64,000 bases of DNA from Hysterangium stoloniferum (taxonomy: Eukaryota > Basidiomycota > Agaricomycetes > Hysterangiales > Hysterangiaceae). Below the pieces are notes generated by a model. That model saw only the letters and a list, made by a program, of their open reading frames with translations, did no database searches and was not told the origin of the DNA. Both the position numbers and the translations under genes were made by a program. The stretch covers positions 248,001-312,000 of the forward strand of contig WHVD01000009.1 of assembly GCA_015178975.1 (NCBI GenBank), given 5' to 3'. Below, piece by piece: positions 9,785-20,714 of this stretch (positions within the stretch are counted from its first letter, which is position 1; every line of letters begins with the position of its first letter).

Positions 9785-12700
9785 ATGGAGGGGATTCTCC
9801 CACCGTATACAATCGTCACAGGTCCCACATCTAGCATTGTCGCCATCCACGGCCTCGACGGACATCGTGAGACGTCCTTCACAGCTCCTAATGGTGTTCT
9901 TTGGCTTCGTGATCTGTTGCCGAAAGCACTTCCTACTGCAAGGATTCTGACATATGGCTATGATGGACGTACCCACGGCGAGAATATGTCCAGTCAAACT
10001 TTGTATGACTTATCAACTGACTTCGTCGCGAAACTGTCGAGTTTTAGAGTTCACACGAAGAGTGATGTATGCTATTTACGATTCATGCTGCCCGGGCTGT
10101 ACTTGACGACCTCATAACTTGTAGGAGCGGCCACTCATATTCATTGCACATAGTTTTGGAGGTATCATGCTGAAAAATGTATGTCACTGCTTAAATGACT
10201 AGTCCGCCACAGCTTACCTATGCATGTAAGGCTCTTATACATGCACATACAACCCATAACAAGCATCTACCCGCACACAAAGCTGTTGAAGTGTCGTCTT
10301 ATGGTATCATCTACTTGGGGACACCTCACCAGGGTGTTGATCTTACAAGCTGGACCAAATCCCTCTTCAGATCTCTTTCGACTACCATCCAGACTAGTGA
10401 TCTAATTACAAAGCACTTGGACTTGTATTCTGAGACCCTACAGCAACAGATAGCTCAATATAATGCCATCAGTGGTAGATATCACACTGTTTTTTGTTAT
10501 GAGACATATGGCACTGCAGAGTCAAGTGACTTGTCCATGGATGTAAGTAGTTTTTTTTGTGGCCTGATGACTTTAATGCCTTATCTCTATTGTTCTGAAG
10601 CATGTTCCTGCCTTCTCTGCTGTTGTTCAGGGAGCTATTAATACTGAAGCTCTTGCAATCCACAAGACACACATGGGACTGGCACAGTTTAATTCACATG
10701 ATGATAATGAATATGATGTTCTCATGCAGTGTCTACTGCAAATGATTGAAAAGGCACCATCTGCTATTCTTAAAAATTGGGAGAAGTACTATGTATCTTT
10801 GGGCAGACAAAATCAATTACTTAACAATCCAGGTATTGGTTTTAACACCTGGGAGGATCTATTGAAGTAACATTAACCCTTTAGAGACTGAGAAGGACCG
10901 TCAAAATATTTATAACTGGCTATCTGCCCCAGATCCATCAGGTAACTTCAATGCAGCACAAGAACAATGTATGGCAAATACAGGTGCTTGGTTTCTCAAT
11001 AGCACAAAGTTTATAAAATGGAAAGAAGATGTCAATCAATATCTTTGGATCTATGGTATCTGTATGTTTGGTGACTTTTCTGGATTGCACTGCTTTACTG
11101 CTTAATCCTCAGCTGGATCTGGAAAAACAATCTTATGGTGGGTCTATGCAACACACTTTTGAGCAACATGTTTGGCTGAATTTTGATATGCACAATTGCA
11201 GTTCATCAATCATTGCTAACATTCAAAATCTTTGTAAAAATGACTCATCATATGCTCTTGCCTATTTCTTTTTTGACTCCAGAGACTTACAAGAAGCTTT
11301 TCAATCACATCACTATTTACTCAAATCTCTCATAAAACAACTAGTTTCAGTCTGCTTTGATATTCCCAAATGTCTTTCTCAGATCTATGGAAATGGTATA
11401 CAGCAACCATCTCTCAAAGACCTTGAGAAGACACTTTGTGAGTTACTCACTATGTTCAATCAGGTGTATATCATTTTAGATGCCCTTGATGAATCCTCAG
11501 AACATGGCAAGGTTATCAAGTGGCTGAGCAAGTTACTCAGTCAAAATAGTTCAAGACTACACATTCTAGTAACAACTCGGCCAGAAGTATCCATTCAAAG
11601 AGAATTGGATAATCTAAACCCAGAACATCTGTTTCTGCATAGACAACGTGGAAATAATGATATTACAACCTACATTTATACCAAATTGCAATCCAAGACT
11701 ATTTTTTCCTCAAAAGATGAAAATCTTCTCAATAATATCTTTAGGACCCTTAATGATCGTGCTGAAGGGATGTAAGTCACATATTCCTATTTGGTCATCT
11801 CCAGCATTGACTTATGTATTCTACTATTTTGCAGGTTCAGATGGGTAGCATTGCAACTTGAAGAGCTCTCAGCTTGTCTTAGTGATGAGGAACTAGAGAA
11901 GCAGCTGGATACAATTCCAGCTGGTCTGTTTGGAAGTTACAGAAAGATAATACTCAAGATTCCCAAGAAACATGCAGAGAATGCATTGAAATTCTTACAG
12001 TGGTTAGCCTTTTCTTTGCAGCCCTTGAAAGCCAAAGAATTGGCCCAAATCACTGGAATAAATATGGATTATGTAATTGGTGGCTCAAAACCCCCCTTCA
12101 ATTCCCGAGCAATATACAATAATCCAACAAATATCCTAGGTATCTGTACTGGACTGGTCCTTCAGGCAGAAGGTGAGTATTGTCCTATCTGCAATAAAAA
12201 TAGCAATAGTGTATTAATTTGACTTTGGTAGGGACAATCAAATTGGCACATTTTTCAGTGAAAGAGTATCTTATGATGGATAGTTCTTTGGGAGGACCAC
12301 CTCCTAACCTTCATCTTGAGAAACAAGTGGCACACAGTCACATAACAAAAATGTGTTTGATCTATTTGCTTCAGTTCCAAAACACCTTAATGTCCTCTAT
12401 AAAAAATCAAACAGATCTTGAATATGACCATCCTTTGGCAAGGTACAGTGCCACACAATGGGTGTCTCATGCACAAGCTGGTGGATGTCAACCATTGGAA
12501 GTGTATCACAATCTAATAATGAAACTGTTTGAACAGGGAAGCCAGCAATATGAATTTTGGAAGCAGGAGAGCTGGGGGAAACAGCCAATTCCACAATTAG
12601 TGATTGCTGCATACCATGGATTGTGCAAAGTATCAGCAGTGCTATTAGAAGGTGGTGTTGACCCCAATATCCAGACAAATTCCTATGGAACAGCACTTGG

Positions 12701-14249
12701 TAGTGCAGCAACACAGGGTCATTTAGATGTGGTCCAGACACTGCTTGCCCATGGTGCAGATCCCAATGTCCAGGGGGGTTCCTATGGGACAGCACTTAGT
12801 GGTGCAGCAGTAAAGGGACACTTGGATGTGGTCCAGGCACTGCTTGCCCATGGTGCCAATCCTAATGTCCAGGGGGGTTCCTATAGGACAGCACTTGGTG
12901 GTGCAGCTGCACGGGGTCACTTGGATGTGGTCCAGGCACTGCTTTCCCATGGTGCCAATCCCAATGCCCAGGGGGTTTTTGATGGGACAGCACTTGGTGA
13001 TGCAGCAGCACAGGGTCACTTGGATATGGTCCAGGCACTGCTTGCCCATGGTGCAGATCCCAATGTCCAGGGGGGTTCCTATGGGACAGCACTTGGTGGT
13101 GCAGCAGCACAGGGTCACTTGGATGTGGTCCAGGCACTGCTTGCCCATGGTGCCAATCTTAATGTCCAGGGGGGTTCCTATAGGACAGCACTTGGTGGTG
13201 CAGCTGCATGGGGTCACTTGGATGTGGTCCAGGCACTGCTTGCCCATGGTGCAGATCCCAATGTCCAGGGGGGTTCCTATGGGGAAGCACTTAGTGGTGC
13301 AGCAGCACAGGGACACTTGGATGTGGTCCAGGCACTGCTTGTTCATGGTGCTGATCCTAATGTCCAGGGGGATTCCTATGGGACAGCACTTGGTGGTGCA
13401 GCAGCACAGGGTCACTTGGATGTGGTCCAGGCACTGCTTGCCCATGGTACTGATCCCAATGTCCAGGGGGGTTCCTATGGGACAGCACTTGGTGATGCAG
13501 CAGCACAGGGTCACTTGGATGTGGTCCAGGCATTGCTTGCCCATGATGCTGATCCCAATGTCCAGGGGGGTTCTGATGGGACAGGACTTGGTGGTGCAGC
13601 AGCACGGGGTCACTTGGATGTGGTCCAGGCACTGCTTGCCCATGGTGCTGATCCCAATGTCCAGGGAGGCTTTTATGGGACAGGACTTGGTGGTGCAGCA
13701 GCACAGGGTCATTTGGATGTGGTCCAGGCACTGCTTGCCCATGGTGCCAATCTCAATGCCCAGGGGGGTTTTTATGGGACAGCACTCGGTGGTGCAGCAG
13801 CACAGGGTCACTTGGATATGATCCAGGCACTGCTTGCCCATGGTGCAGATCCCAATGTCCAGGGGGGTTCCCATGGGACAGGACTTGGTGGTGCAGCAGC
13901 ACAGGGTCACTTGGATGTGGTCCAGGCACTGCTTGCCCATGGTGCTGATCCCAATGTCCAGAGGGGTTCCTATGGGACAGCACTTGATGGTGCAGCAGCA
14001 CAGGGTCACTTGGATGTGGTCCAGGCACTGCTTGCCCATAGTGCTGATCCCAATGTCCAAGGGGGTTCCTCTAGGACAGCACTTGGTGCTGCAGTAGCAT
14101 GGGGACACTTAGATGTTGCCCAGGCACTGCTAGACCATGGTGCTGATCTCAATGCCCAGTGGGGTTTGGATGGGAAAACACTTAGTAGTTCTGCAGCAGA
14201 GGGTCAATTGGATGTGGTCCAGACACTGCTTGACCATGGTACTGTATGA
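9785..14249 (+). CDS. NLR-type protein: alpha/beta-hydrolase + NACHT + ankyrin repeats, truncated by an LTR
   Basis: STAND NTPase of the fungal NLR class, a group linked to self/non-self recognition and cell death. Exons: 9785-10066, 10125-10178, 10213-10542, 10631-10832, 10885-11055, 11113-11137, 11202-11771, 11835-12172, 12232-14249 (1,329 residues). Residues about 20-250 are a SesB-like hydrolase/esterase: 'IVAIHGLDGHRE', nucleophile elbow 'IAHSFGG', 'YLGTPHQGVDL'. Residues about 350-780 are NACHT: Walker A 'AGSGKTILCSSI', Walker B 'VYIILDALDE', 'LVTTRPE', 'GMFRWVALQLEEL'. From about residue 860 follow a degenerate ankyrin repeat and about 16 of 33 residues. The stop TGA is the first three bases of the inserted LTR, so the natural C-terminus is lost. 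The upstream 'KVLADGGDS' region (from ATG 9709) lies one frame off, so a frameshift near 9780-9830 is possible. The intron 10179-10212 is only 34 nt. Confidence 0.88.
12689..14246 (+). repeat. Ankyrin-coding tandem array, 99-bp unit, about 16 copies
   Basis: Each 99-bp unit encodes one ankyrin repeat, typically 'TALGGAAAQGHLDVVQALL' followed by 'AHGADPNVQGGSYG'. Units differ by only a few bases, mostly at the exposed positions GSYG/GSDG/GFYG, D/N after A, and Q/R/W before GHLD. The last copy (KTLSSSAAEG...) is the most diverged and is cut by the LTR. The periodicity leaves long open frames in the other strand and frames; these are not genes. Confidence 0.95.
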
Positions 14250-15078
14250 CATGAATTGGATTTTACTCAATAAAGTTGAAGATATTATGAATAGAAGTCA
14301 AATTAATAATACAATATTAAGGATACAGATTATAATACAGATTTTCTCACTGACTTCCCTCCTGTTAAGTGCCATGTCGGGAACTTATTCGGGAACTATT
14401 AGAAAGTCACCGGAAAGTCGGGAACTATCGGATAGGGTCAGGACATTGGCTTCAGCTTATGTGCTGTGCCTCTACACAAATGCTCAAAGTCCTTAATTTC
14501 AGAGGTGAGACTTACAATGGAAGATACGGATATCCAGAGTTCCAAAGAGTTCCAAATATCGAGCATACAGAAAGACGGAAGAGGGAATAAGAAACTAAGT
14601 CGATATCAGATCTAAAGTAAAGTACAAATTCACAGAAACTAATAGGAGTATTCTAAAATGGGAATACAATAAGACATATTGGGGAGACAATATTCCGAAA
14701 TGGGAATATAATAGACGAACGAGTGAATACTTGTCAACAGACAAATTACCAAATGTGGAACAAGGGAAGAATGCGGAAGATACGGTAACTATGATGTTCC
14801 GTAGTCGGAGGTTGGAAGTCGGAAGTTGGAGGTTGGAGGTCAGGAGTCAGATATTGAAACATCTGGGAACAGGTCATAACACCTCCCTCCTATCATTGCC
14901 CTTTTATACTATTTATCATTTACCTATGAGGATAATATAATATCAGAATGTTGTCAAACTGAGACAAGTTGAAGATTAGTTGAATAATATCAAAAGATAG
15001 TTAGTCAGAAATTGAGTTGAAAAGTCAAAGGAAAGTTGAAGGAATATTCTTGGAATTTAAGCTCGTATGTTTGTGACA
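14247..15078. mobile_element. LTR, family 3, copy c, inserted in the NLR gene
   Basis: Begins TGACATGAATTGG and ends TATGTTTGTGACA. Flanks CTGTA (14242-14246) and CTGCA (15079-15083) are a 5-bp duplication with one C/T difference. It hosts a second LTR (14363-14881); without it the copy is about 308 bp, shorter than copy a. Ankyrin-coding sequence resumes immediately after it, which proves insertion into the gene. Confidence 0.88.
14363..14881. mobile_element. Solo LTR, family 4 (519 bp), nested in the family-3 LTR
   Basis: Begins TGTTAAGTGCC and ends AGGTCATAACA, with a perfect duplication CCTCC (14358-14362 and 14882-14886). Related to family 1: it shares the motif 'TTGGCTTCAGCTTATGTGCT' and the following 'GTCCTTAATTTC'. 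Small open frames inside are not genes. Confidence 0.9.
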
Positions 15079-15161
15079 CTGCAGCAGAGTGTTACTTGGA
15101 TGTGGTCTAGGCACTGCTCACCTATGATGCTGATCCCAATGCTGAAGGGGGGTTTGGACAG
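15079..15161 (+). pseudogene. Displaced ankyrin-repeat fragment of the NLR gene
   Basis: Translates as part of one ankyrin unit (AAECYLDVV, stop, ALLTYDADPN, AEGGFGQ), in the same orientation as the gene before the LTR. A CAG codon of the unit has become TAG. The copia element begins right after it. This is the part of the NLR gene cut off by the LTR insertion. Confidence 0.85.
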
Positions 15162-15265
15162 TGTTGTGATTCACACCCATACATTCTTTCCCTTTGTTTC
15201 CATTCATCCCATTGTTCCCTTTTGTCATCTGTGCTCATTGTTCCCTTAGTGTCTATTGTTACCTA

Positions 15266-16865
15266 CAGTGAGAGACAAAACCCTTCCAATGATTTTTAGT
15301 TGTACAAAGATTCTTGAATAACTCAAGAACCACTGTAGATACAGACCTCAAATTTGGTTGGTTAGGTCTATATGTTATCTATATGCCATTAAAATATTAT
15401 GACATAAGCACTGATATTTTCCATGCTATAAATAAAATAATAATAAAATCACATTGGAAGGGTTTTGTCCCTGGTATAAAAAGAACACAAATCAAACAAT
15501 CTAGTACTTGGTATAGCCTCCATTGGCCTTCAAAACAGCCTCAACTCTTCTAGGCATACTCTCTATCAAATTCTGACAAGTAGAGGCAGGGATCTTCTCC
15601 CACTCTGTCTAAACCCCTCCCACAACTCATGAATACTCTTAGGTGCCACTTCATACTCTCCCAGCCTCTTTTTGAGGTAATACCAGAGGTGTTCAATTGG
15701 ATAAGGTCAGCAGACTGAGGTGGTCATACCATGACCACAAATCCATTATCTTTAAACCAATTGGTGGCCTTCTTGCTCTTGTGTTTGGGATCATTATCTT
15801 GCTGAAAGACCACATCTTCTGTGTTCTTGCCATAATACTTCATGATTGCTTGAAGTTCATCTTCCAGAATGCTAACATAAAGGTCAGCATCCATCCTTCC
15901 ATTAATTTTGGTGGAATATTCTGGTCCTTCCCACAACATACAGCTTCACAACATCAGATTTCCTCCTCCAAACCTGACTGTACCCTCAACCACCCTATCA
16001 CTGAGCCCCTCTCCTGCCCTTTTCCATACCTACTTCCTCCCATCTGACCCCAGAAAATTGATTTTTGTCTCATCTAACCAAACAAACCTCTTCCAATCAT
16101 CCACAGTCCAGTCCTTGTGTCCCAGAGCAAAGCCCATCCTTGCCTTCCTATGCCTCTTAGTGAGTAAAGGCCTTTTTCTCTTCACCACAGCTCTCATTCC
16201 AGCTTTCTTGAGTGCTCTATGAAAATTCTTCACTGAAATAAACTCTCCAGTCATATTTTGAAGGATTTTGGTGACCTCAGTGGCATGTTCTGCCCTCTGA
16301 GAAGTGATTTGTTAGAGGGAATAATGAATATCTGAGGGAGAAAGCTTGCATGGATGGCCACCAGGTGCTTTGGAAACTGATGGGCAATGAGTAAAGTGAA
16401 TTCTGGATATAGTAAATTGACCTCTGCCAGTGATTGCAGAGATCTGAGAAGCAGAGTTGCCCTTATTGAGCAAAATGAAAATGTGGCTAACCTGAGGAGG
16501 AGTAAGAGCTTTCATGGTGTAGAATGTTGAGTTGTGGGGATGTTGTTGAACTAGAAAGTGAACAGCTATATATATATCTAATTTTGACAGGTCACATGAT
16601 TTTTATTTGCACTTCTTTGCATATAATCAATAATGTTTTGTGCTGATCATGTGACTGGGACAAAACCCTTCCAATGTGATTTTATTATTATTTTATTTAT
16701 AGCATGGGAAATACTAATACTTATGTCATAATATTTTAAGGGCATATAGATAACATGTAGACCTAACTAACCACCAAATTTCAGGTCTGTATCTACAGTA
16801 GTTCTTGAGTTATTCAAGAATCTTTGCACAACTAAAAATCATTGGAAGGGTTTTGTCCCTCACTG
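15266..16865 (-). mobile_element. Tc1/mariner element (1.6 kb) with long inverted repeats
   Basis: Ends are CAGTGAG.../...CTCACTG next to TA on both sides (15264-15265, 16866-16867), as in Tc1 elements. The terminal inverted repeats are about 210 bp (15266-15476 and 16645-16865). Each repeat has 'ACAAAACCCTTCCAATG' at its outer end and the reverse complement at its inner end. It is inserted in the copia 5' LTR. Confidence 0.93.
15501..16515 (-). pseudogene. Tc1 transposase, broken
   Basis: Reading leftward from ATG at 16515: a helix-turn-helix part (MKALTPPQVSHIFILLNKG, GRGQFTISRIH, 'GGHPCKLS'); then a stretch with 'RPLLTKRHRKARMGFALGHKDWTV' split over two halves of the DNA-binding/catalytic junction, and the first catalytic D in 'WLDETKIN'; then 'MLWEGPEYSTKINGRMDADLY', second catalytic D in 'QQDNDPKH', and C-terminal 'GGYTKY'. 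Several frame changes and stops separate the parts; the Trp codon of 'VMVW' before the third motif is TGA. The third acidic site, normally in 'DLNPIEHLW', is degraded to 'DLIQLNTSG'. Confidence 0.9.
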
Positions 16866-17055
16866 TATGCCCTATTGTTTCCCTTTTGTGTCACCTCCCA
16901 CTATTGTTTGCAATCACACTTAAATACATGCAAATTGACATCAGATATCTCAGTCAATTTACTCTCTACGAGTCAACTGAGGTATGTTGTTCTTTCACTA
17001 ACTACTAGACAAGATACTGACTCTATACTAGATATTATCTGTCTTAGTTATTACA

Positions 17056-17072
17056 AGTTATGGGCCCTGTCC
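17056..17072 (+). other. Putative copia primer-binding site
   Basis: Immediately after the 5' LTR comes AGTTATGGGCCCTGT. Its complement ACAGGGCCCATAACT matches the anticodon arm of eukaryotic initiator tRNA-Met (GGGCCCATAAC), the half-tRNA primer used by copia-type elements. The match to the tRNA is from general knowledge. Confidence 0.6.
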
Positions 17073-17205
17073 CTAGTTGATAAATAACAAAAGAACAACA
17101 TACACTGAACCTGAGCCTGAATCTCAAACTCAAGAACAAATTGCAGAAAGCACTGCACACTGACCCAAAGCCAAACTGAAACCCCTGAAATATTCACAAA
17201 TGACA

Positions 17206-18230
17206 ATGTCTACACAACCTTCCCTGTTCCAACTCCCTGCTGACAAACATTTTGATGGAAATAAATGGCACTCCTGGAAGGAGACTATCCTGACCACTGC
17301 ACATGCATGATAAGTACATGCATATTTGGACAAAATGATACTGAAACCCAGAGCCATCTCACCAATTGCTCCAGCACCAGCAGCAACAAGCTATTAGGGC
17401 TCTGCAACACTGACTCCAGATGAATGGGAACAACATGATACATATGTGAAAAGTATGATAGCCCTTAACATGAAAAATACTCTCAGTTTCAGAATAAGAT
17501 CAACACAGACAGCAATGGAAGCCTGGAAAGCACTCACTATCACTTATGATGTAATCTCAGACATTGGCCTCCTCAATGCTGAGAATGCACTCTGTACAAT
17601 TCGACACATCGATAGCACAGACTTGACAGCCCATTTTGCAGCCCTCTGGGAAGCCTGGGAGAAAGCCACTGCACAAGGGAGCAAAATAACTGATTCTGAC
17701 TTCCATATTATAATATTAGGATCAATGCCTGGGGAATGGTCAATCTATATAAGCACACTTTATGAACAAAAATCTTCAGCAGAGGTTATTGCAAAACTCA
17801 CCATGCATGATGCCATGCTAGCATATCATAGAAAAACACCACCCCAGACAATGCAGGCACTTGCCACAGCACAGTCAAAGGCTACAAAAAGTTCACTCAT
17901 ATGCCCAAATCTATCCTGCTGAAGGATAGGACATACTATCAATAAGTGTTTTAAGCCTGGTGGAGGAATGGAGGGCCAGTACCTGGATTGGTGGAAGAAA
18001 ACGGGGAGTGTTAGTATGAGTGGAAACAATGGAAACACTTCAGCAACCTCACCAGTGCCAAAACCTGCTAGCCAGATGACTACAGCAAACATCACACTTG
18101 TATCTCCAGAACAAGTCACCAGTATGGTCATGAGTAACTTCTATGCTTTTATGACTAAAGTTACCCAACTGCCCACACTGGGGATCATCACATACATACA
18201 TGGCCTTTAGCAACTAGCAATGTCCCAATT
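17206..18230 (+). pseudogene. copia gag remnant
   Basis: Starts MSTQPSLFQLPADKHFDGNK ('FDG-N-W' of copia Gag), interrupted by TGA after about 34 codons. It is open again from 17446 with 'TAMEAWKALTITYD', 'HFAALWEAWEKA', 'SMPGEWSIYISTLYE' (UBN2/copia Gag). A decayed zinc knuckle follows (CPNLSC, stop, 'RIGHTINKC', 'FKPGGG'). The protease-pol part that should follow is missing; a Tc1 fragment takes its place. Confidence 0.8.
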
Positions 18231-18236
18231 CCCAAA

Positions 18237-19448
18237 ATGCACACTTTGTCTTTTGTTAGCCAGAATCACATCCTCTCACTGCTTGATGCTAGCCATACAG
18301 CTAGCCACATTGCAGCTTCTACTGGCCATGGCATTGGCACAGTCTCTAGACTTCACTCCAATCATCATTGTGACACCATTGGTGGTCATCCCTCCAAGCT
18401 TTTCCCTACCAATATTCACTATGCACAGCATCTCATCAGCTCTGGGAAGGCTGAAACTGCTGTTGATGTGGCCAAAGCTCTTAGGAATGTCACCAACCAG
18501 TCCATCTGTACCCAAACTGTACCCAATAGTCTTAATATGGTTGGGAGTGCCTCAATAACCTTTCTAATGTGTGGTACTTCAGATTTACATCCCTGATAAC
18601 TCAGAGAATAAAAATGCAAAAATATCAAATATATTTGTGAATATACTCTATCATATCTATATTATGGAAATACAGTGCCATTACATAAGCTCCAAATATG
18701 GAAATACTACAAATATTTATATATGTATAGGAGACTCATTGGAAGTGATTATTTGTGAGGTTTGGAGAAGGATTTGTGATGTTATATGGCTACATGCTGT
18801 GGGAAGGACCTGGGTATTCTTTCAAGATAGATGAGAGGATGGATGGGGACCTTTATCTCAAGATTATGGAGGACCTTCAAGCCAGCTTCAGCTATTATGG
18901 AAAATATGTGGGTGATGTCATCTTTCAGCAAGATCATGACCCTGGACACACCTGCAAGAAGGCCCAGACTTGGTTTCAAGATAATGATTTCAATGTCCTC
19001 CTATGGCCAGCACAGTCTCCAGACCTCAACCCCATTGAACATTTGTGGGATCATAAGAAGAGGAGGCTAAGGGATACTGGAGTTGTGGGAGAGAGTGGAG
19101 GAGAAGTGGAACAAGATTGATGCAGAGGTGTGTCAGAATTTGATTGAGAGTATGCCTAGGAGGGTTGCAGCTGTGTTTAAGGCAAAGGGTGGCTATACTA
19201 AGTACTGAATATAAATAGTTTTGTGGGGCAGAGTTGTCAGCCAAAAAACCCTTCCAATGAGTCTCCTGTATATATATATTTGTAGTATTTCCATATTTGG
19301 AGCTTATGTAATGGCATTGTATTTCAACAATCTAGATATGATAGAGAATATTCACAAATATTTTTGATATTTTTGCAATTTTATCCTCTGAGTTATCATG
19401 GATATACATCTGAAGTATCAAACATTGGAAGGGTTTTTTGAGTCCCTG
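18237..19448 (+). mobile_element. Second Tc1-type element, rearranged
   Basis: 18237-18545 encodes the helix-turn-helix half of a Tc1 transposase ('HILSLLDASHTASHI', 'GHGIGTVSRLH', 'GGHPSKL', 'SICTQTV'). A roughly 200-bp repeat follows (18545-18745) that is the inverse of 19232-19448. Between the repeats lies only the catalytic half (18755-19208: 'MLWEGPGYSFKIDERMDGDLY', second D in 'QQDHDPGH', intact 'WPAQSPDLNPIEHLW', end 'GGYTKY'). The first catalytic D region is absent. The right end is ...GAGTCCCTG next to TA (19449-19450). Confidence 0.8.
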
Positions 19449-19487
19449 TAACTGTACCTTGGGTACAATATAGAGAGTCAGGTGCAT

Positions 19488-20669
19488 TGTTATGACTGGA
19501 ATTCCCATTGGACTCTGGGCACTAACTTATATGCACCTGCACCCTATACACACCAATTGTCAGTTTACCAGAATTCCCACTGGACTCCATATGTCAGACT
19601 TGTCCACATTCAACTTCGTTACTTCATGTATCAGTCACCAGAATACCCACCAGACTCCATCCCTGTCTATGTCTGACTCTGTCCCACACATCAGTCACTG
19701 GACCCCGCTCAGAAAACCTGTCATCCCTCTAACTGAGCCCTGTTCCCATTATAGTCAAATGACCTGTCACAATTCGGACTCCACTCCCACTCCATTCCCA
19801 TTATGGTTTTATGACCTGTCACAATTCAGACTCTGCTCCGTTCCATCCCATTCCTAACACCAAGTTTGGTGTTTACTTATCTCGTTTTATGTTTGTTAGT
19901 TTCGTTTTCATTATTACTGGATTTGGTATGTTATTCATTCCACAGTCTATATAGTCTGGCAGATGTTGTACATACAATCCAGTCAGAAAATCAGCTTAGA
20001 TTCTCCCCAGTAATCTAGTACATTTTCCGCTCTAAACTCCTCTTTGAATTACACTGCTCTCACTAGTCAGAGCCCACAGGCTCTGACGCATCTATCACTT
20101 GACCTCCAACTTATCTATCTCGACTCCCCGACCTCTCAACCCACAACCTCTCAACCCACAACCTCTCAACCCACAACCTCTCAACCCACAACCTCTCAAC
20201 CCACAACCTCTCAACCCACAACCTCTCAACCCACAACCTCTCAACCCACAACCTCTCAACCCACAACCTCTCAACCCACAACCTCTCAACCCACAACCTC
20301 TCAACCCACAACCTCTCAACCCACAACCTCTCAACCCACAACCTCTCAACCCACAACCTCTCAACCCACAACCTCTCAACCCACAACCTCTCAACCCACA
20401 ACCTCTCAACCCACAACCTCTCAACCCACAACCTCTCAACCCACAACCTCTCAACCCACAACCTCTCAACCCACAACCTCTCAACCCACAACCTCTCAAC
20501 CCACAACCTCTCAACCAATGAACTCCACCTGGACTCCCTGGGATTCCCATCTGCCCATTTGAAATTGGACAACACAATCTCACAAGGGCACAGCCTATAA
20601 GCTGAAACCAAGTCCTACCGGATTTCCTGTGGGTTTCTCTGGAAACCCTCCATGTACACACCCTTCACA
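19488..20669. mobile_element. Solo LTR, family 2, copy b, enlarged by a satellite
   Basis: Begins TGTTATGACTGG and ends ACCCTTCACA, with a perfect duplication TGCAT (19483-19487 and 20670-20674). Homologous to 5489-6307 apart from a 15-bp satellite expansion inside. Inserted in the copia element. Confidence 0.9.
20131..20515. repeat. 15-bp satellite, about 25 copies, inside the LTR
   Basis: Perfect repeats of CCTCTCAACCCACAA. The unit is a multiple of 3, so all six frames stay open (TSQPT, NPQPL, LRGCG, VERLW repeats); these are not proteins. The matching place in LTR copies a (about 6110-6165) and c (about 62835-62890) has only a few degenerate units of the type CGACTCACGACC. Confidence 0.97.
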
Positions 20670-20714
20670 TGCATGTAGGGTGGGGTCCAGGTCCCAGTGG
20701 GTTTTCTGGTCCTA

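Larger units (their letters stand above)
15162..17055 (+). repeat. copia 5' LTR, split by Tc1
   Basis: Without the Tc1 element (15266-16865 plus duplicated TA) it is about 292 bp. The part 16868-17055 matches 20735-20927 almost base for base ('CACCTCCC', 'CACTATTGTTTGCAATCACA', 'ACTAGACAAGATACTGACTC'), and 'CTATTGTTACCTA' before the Tc1 matches the 3' LTR too. Confidence 0.85.

Noticed and set aside
12723-14108. 461-aa open frame on the minus strand across the ankyrin array, and other long frames there
   Set aside because: It arises because a 99-bp unit without stops in several frames is repeated; the Cys-rich product matches nothing, and the sense frame is clearly ankyrin.
20131-20515. CRISPR-like array
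   Set aside because: Units are head-to-tail without spacers, and the host is a fungus.
20044-20661. Open frames of 140-190 aa made of five-residue repeats on both strands
   Set aside because: Direct translation of the perfect 15-bp satellite, which has no stop in any frame.
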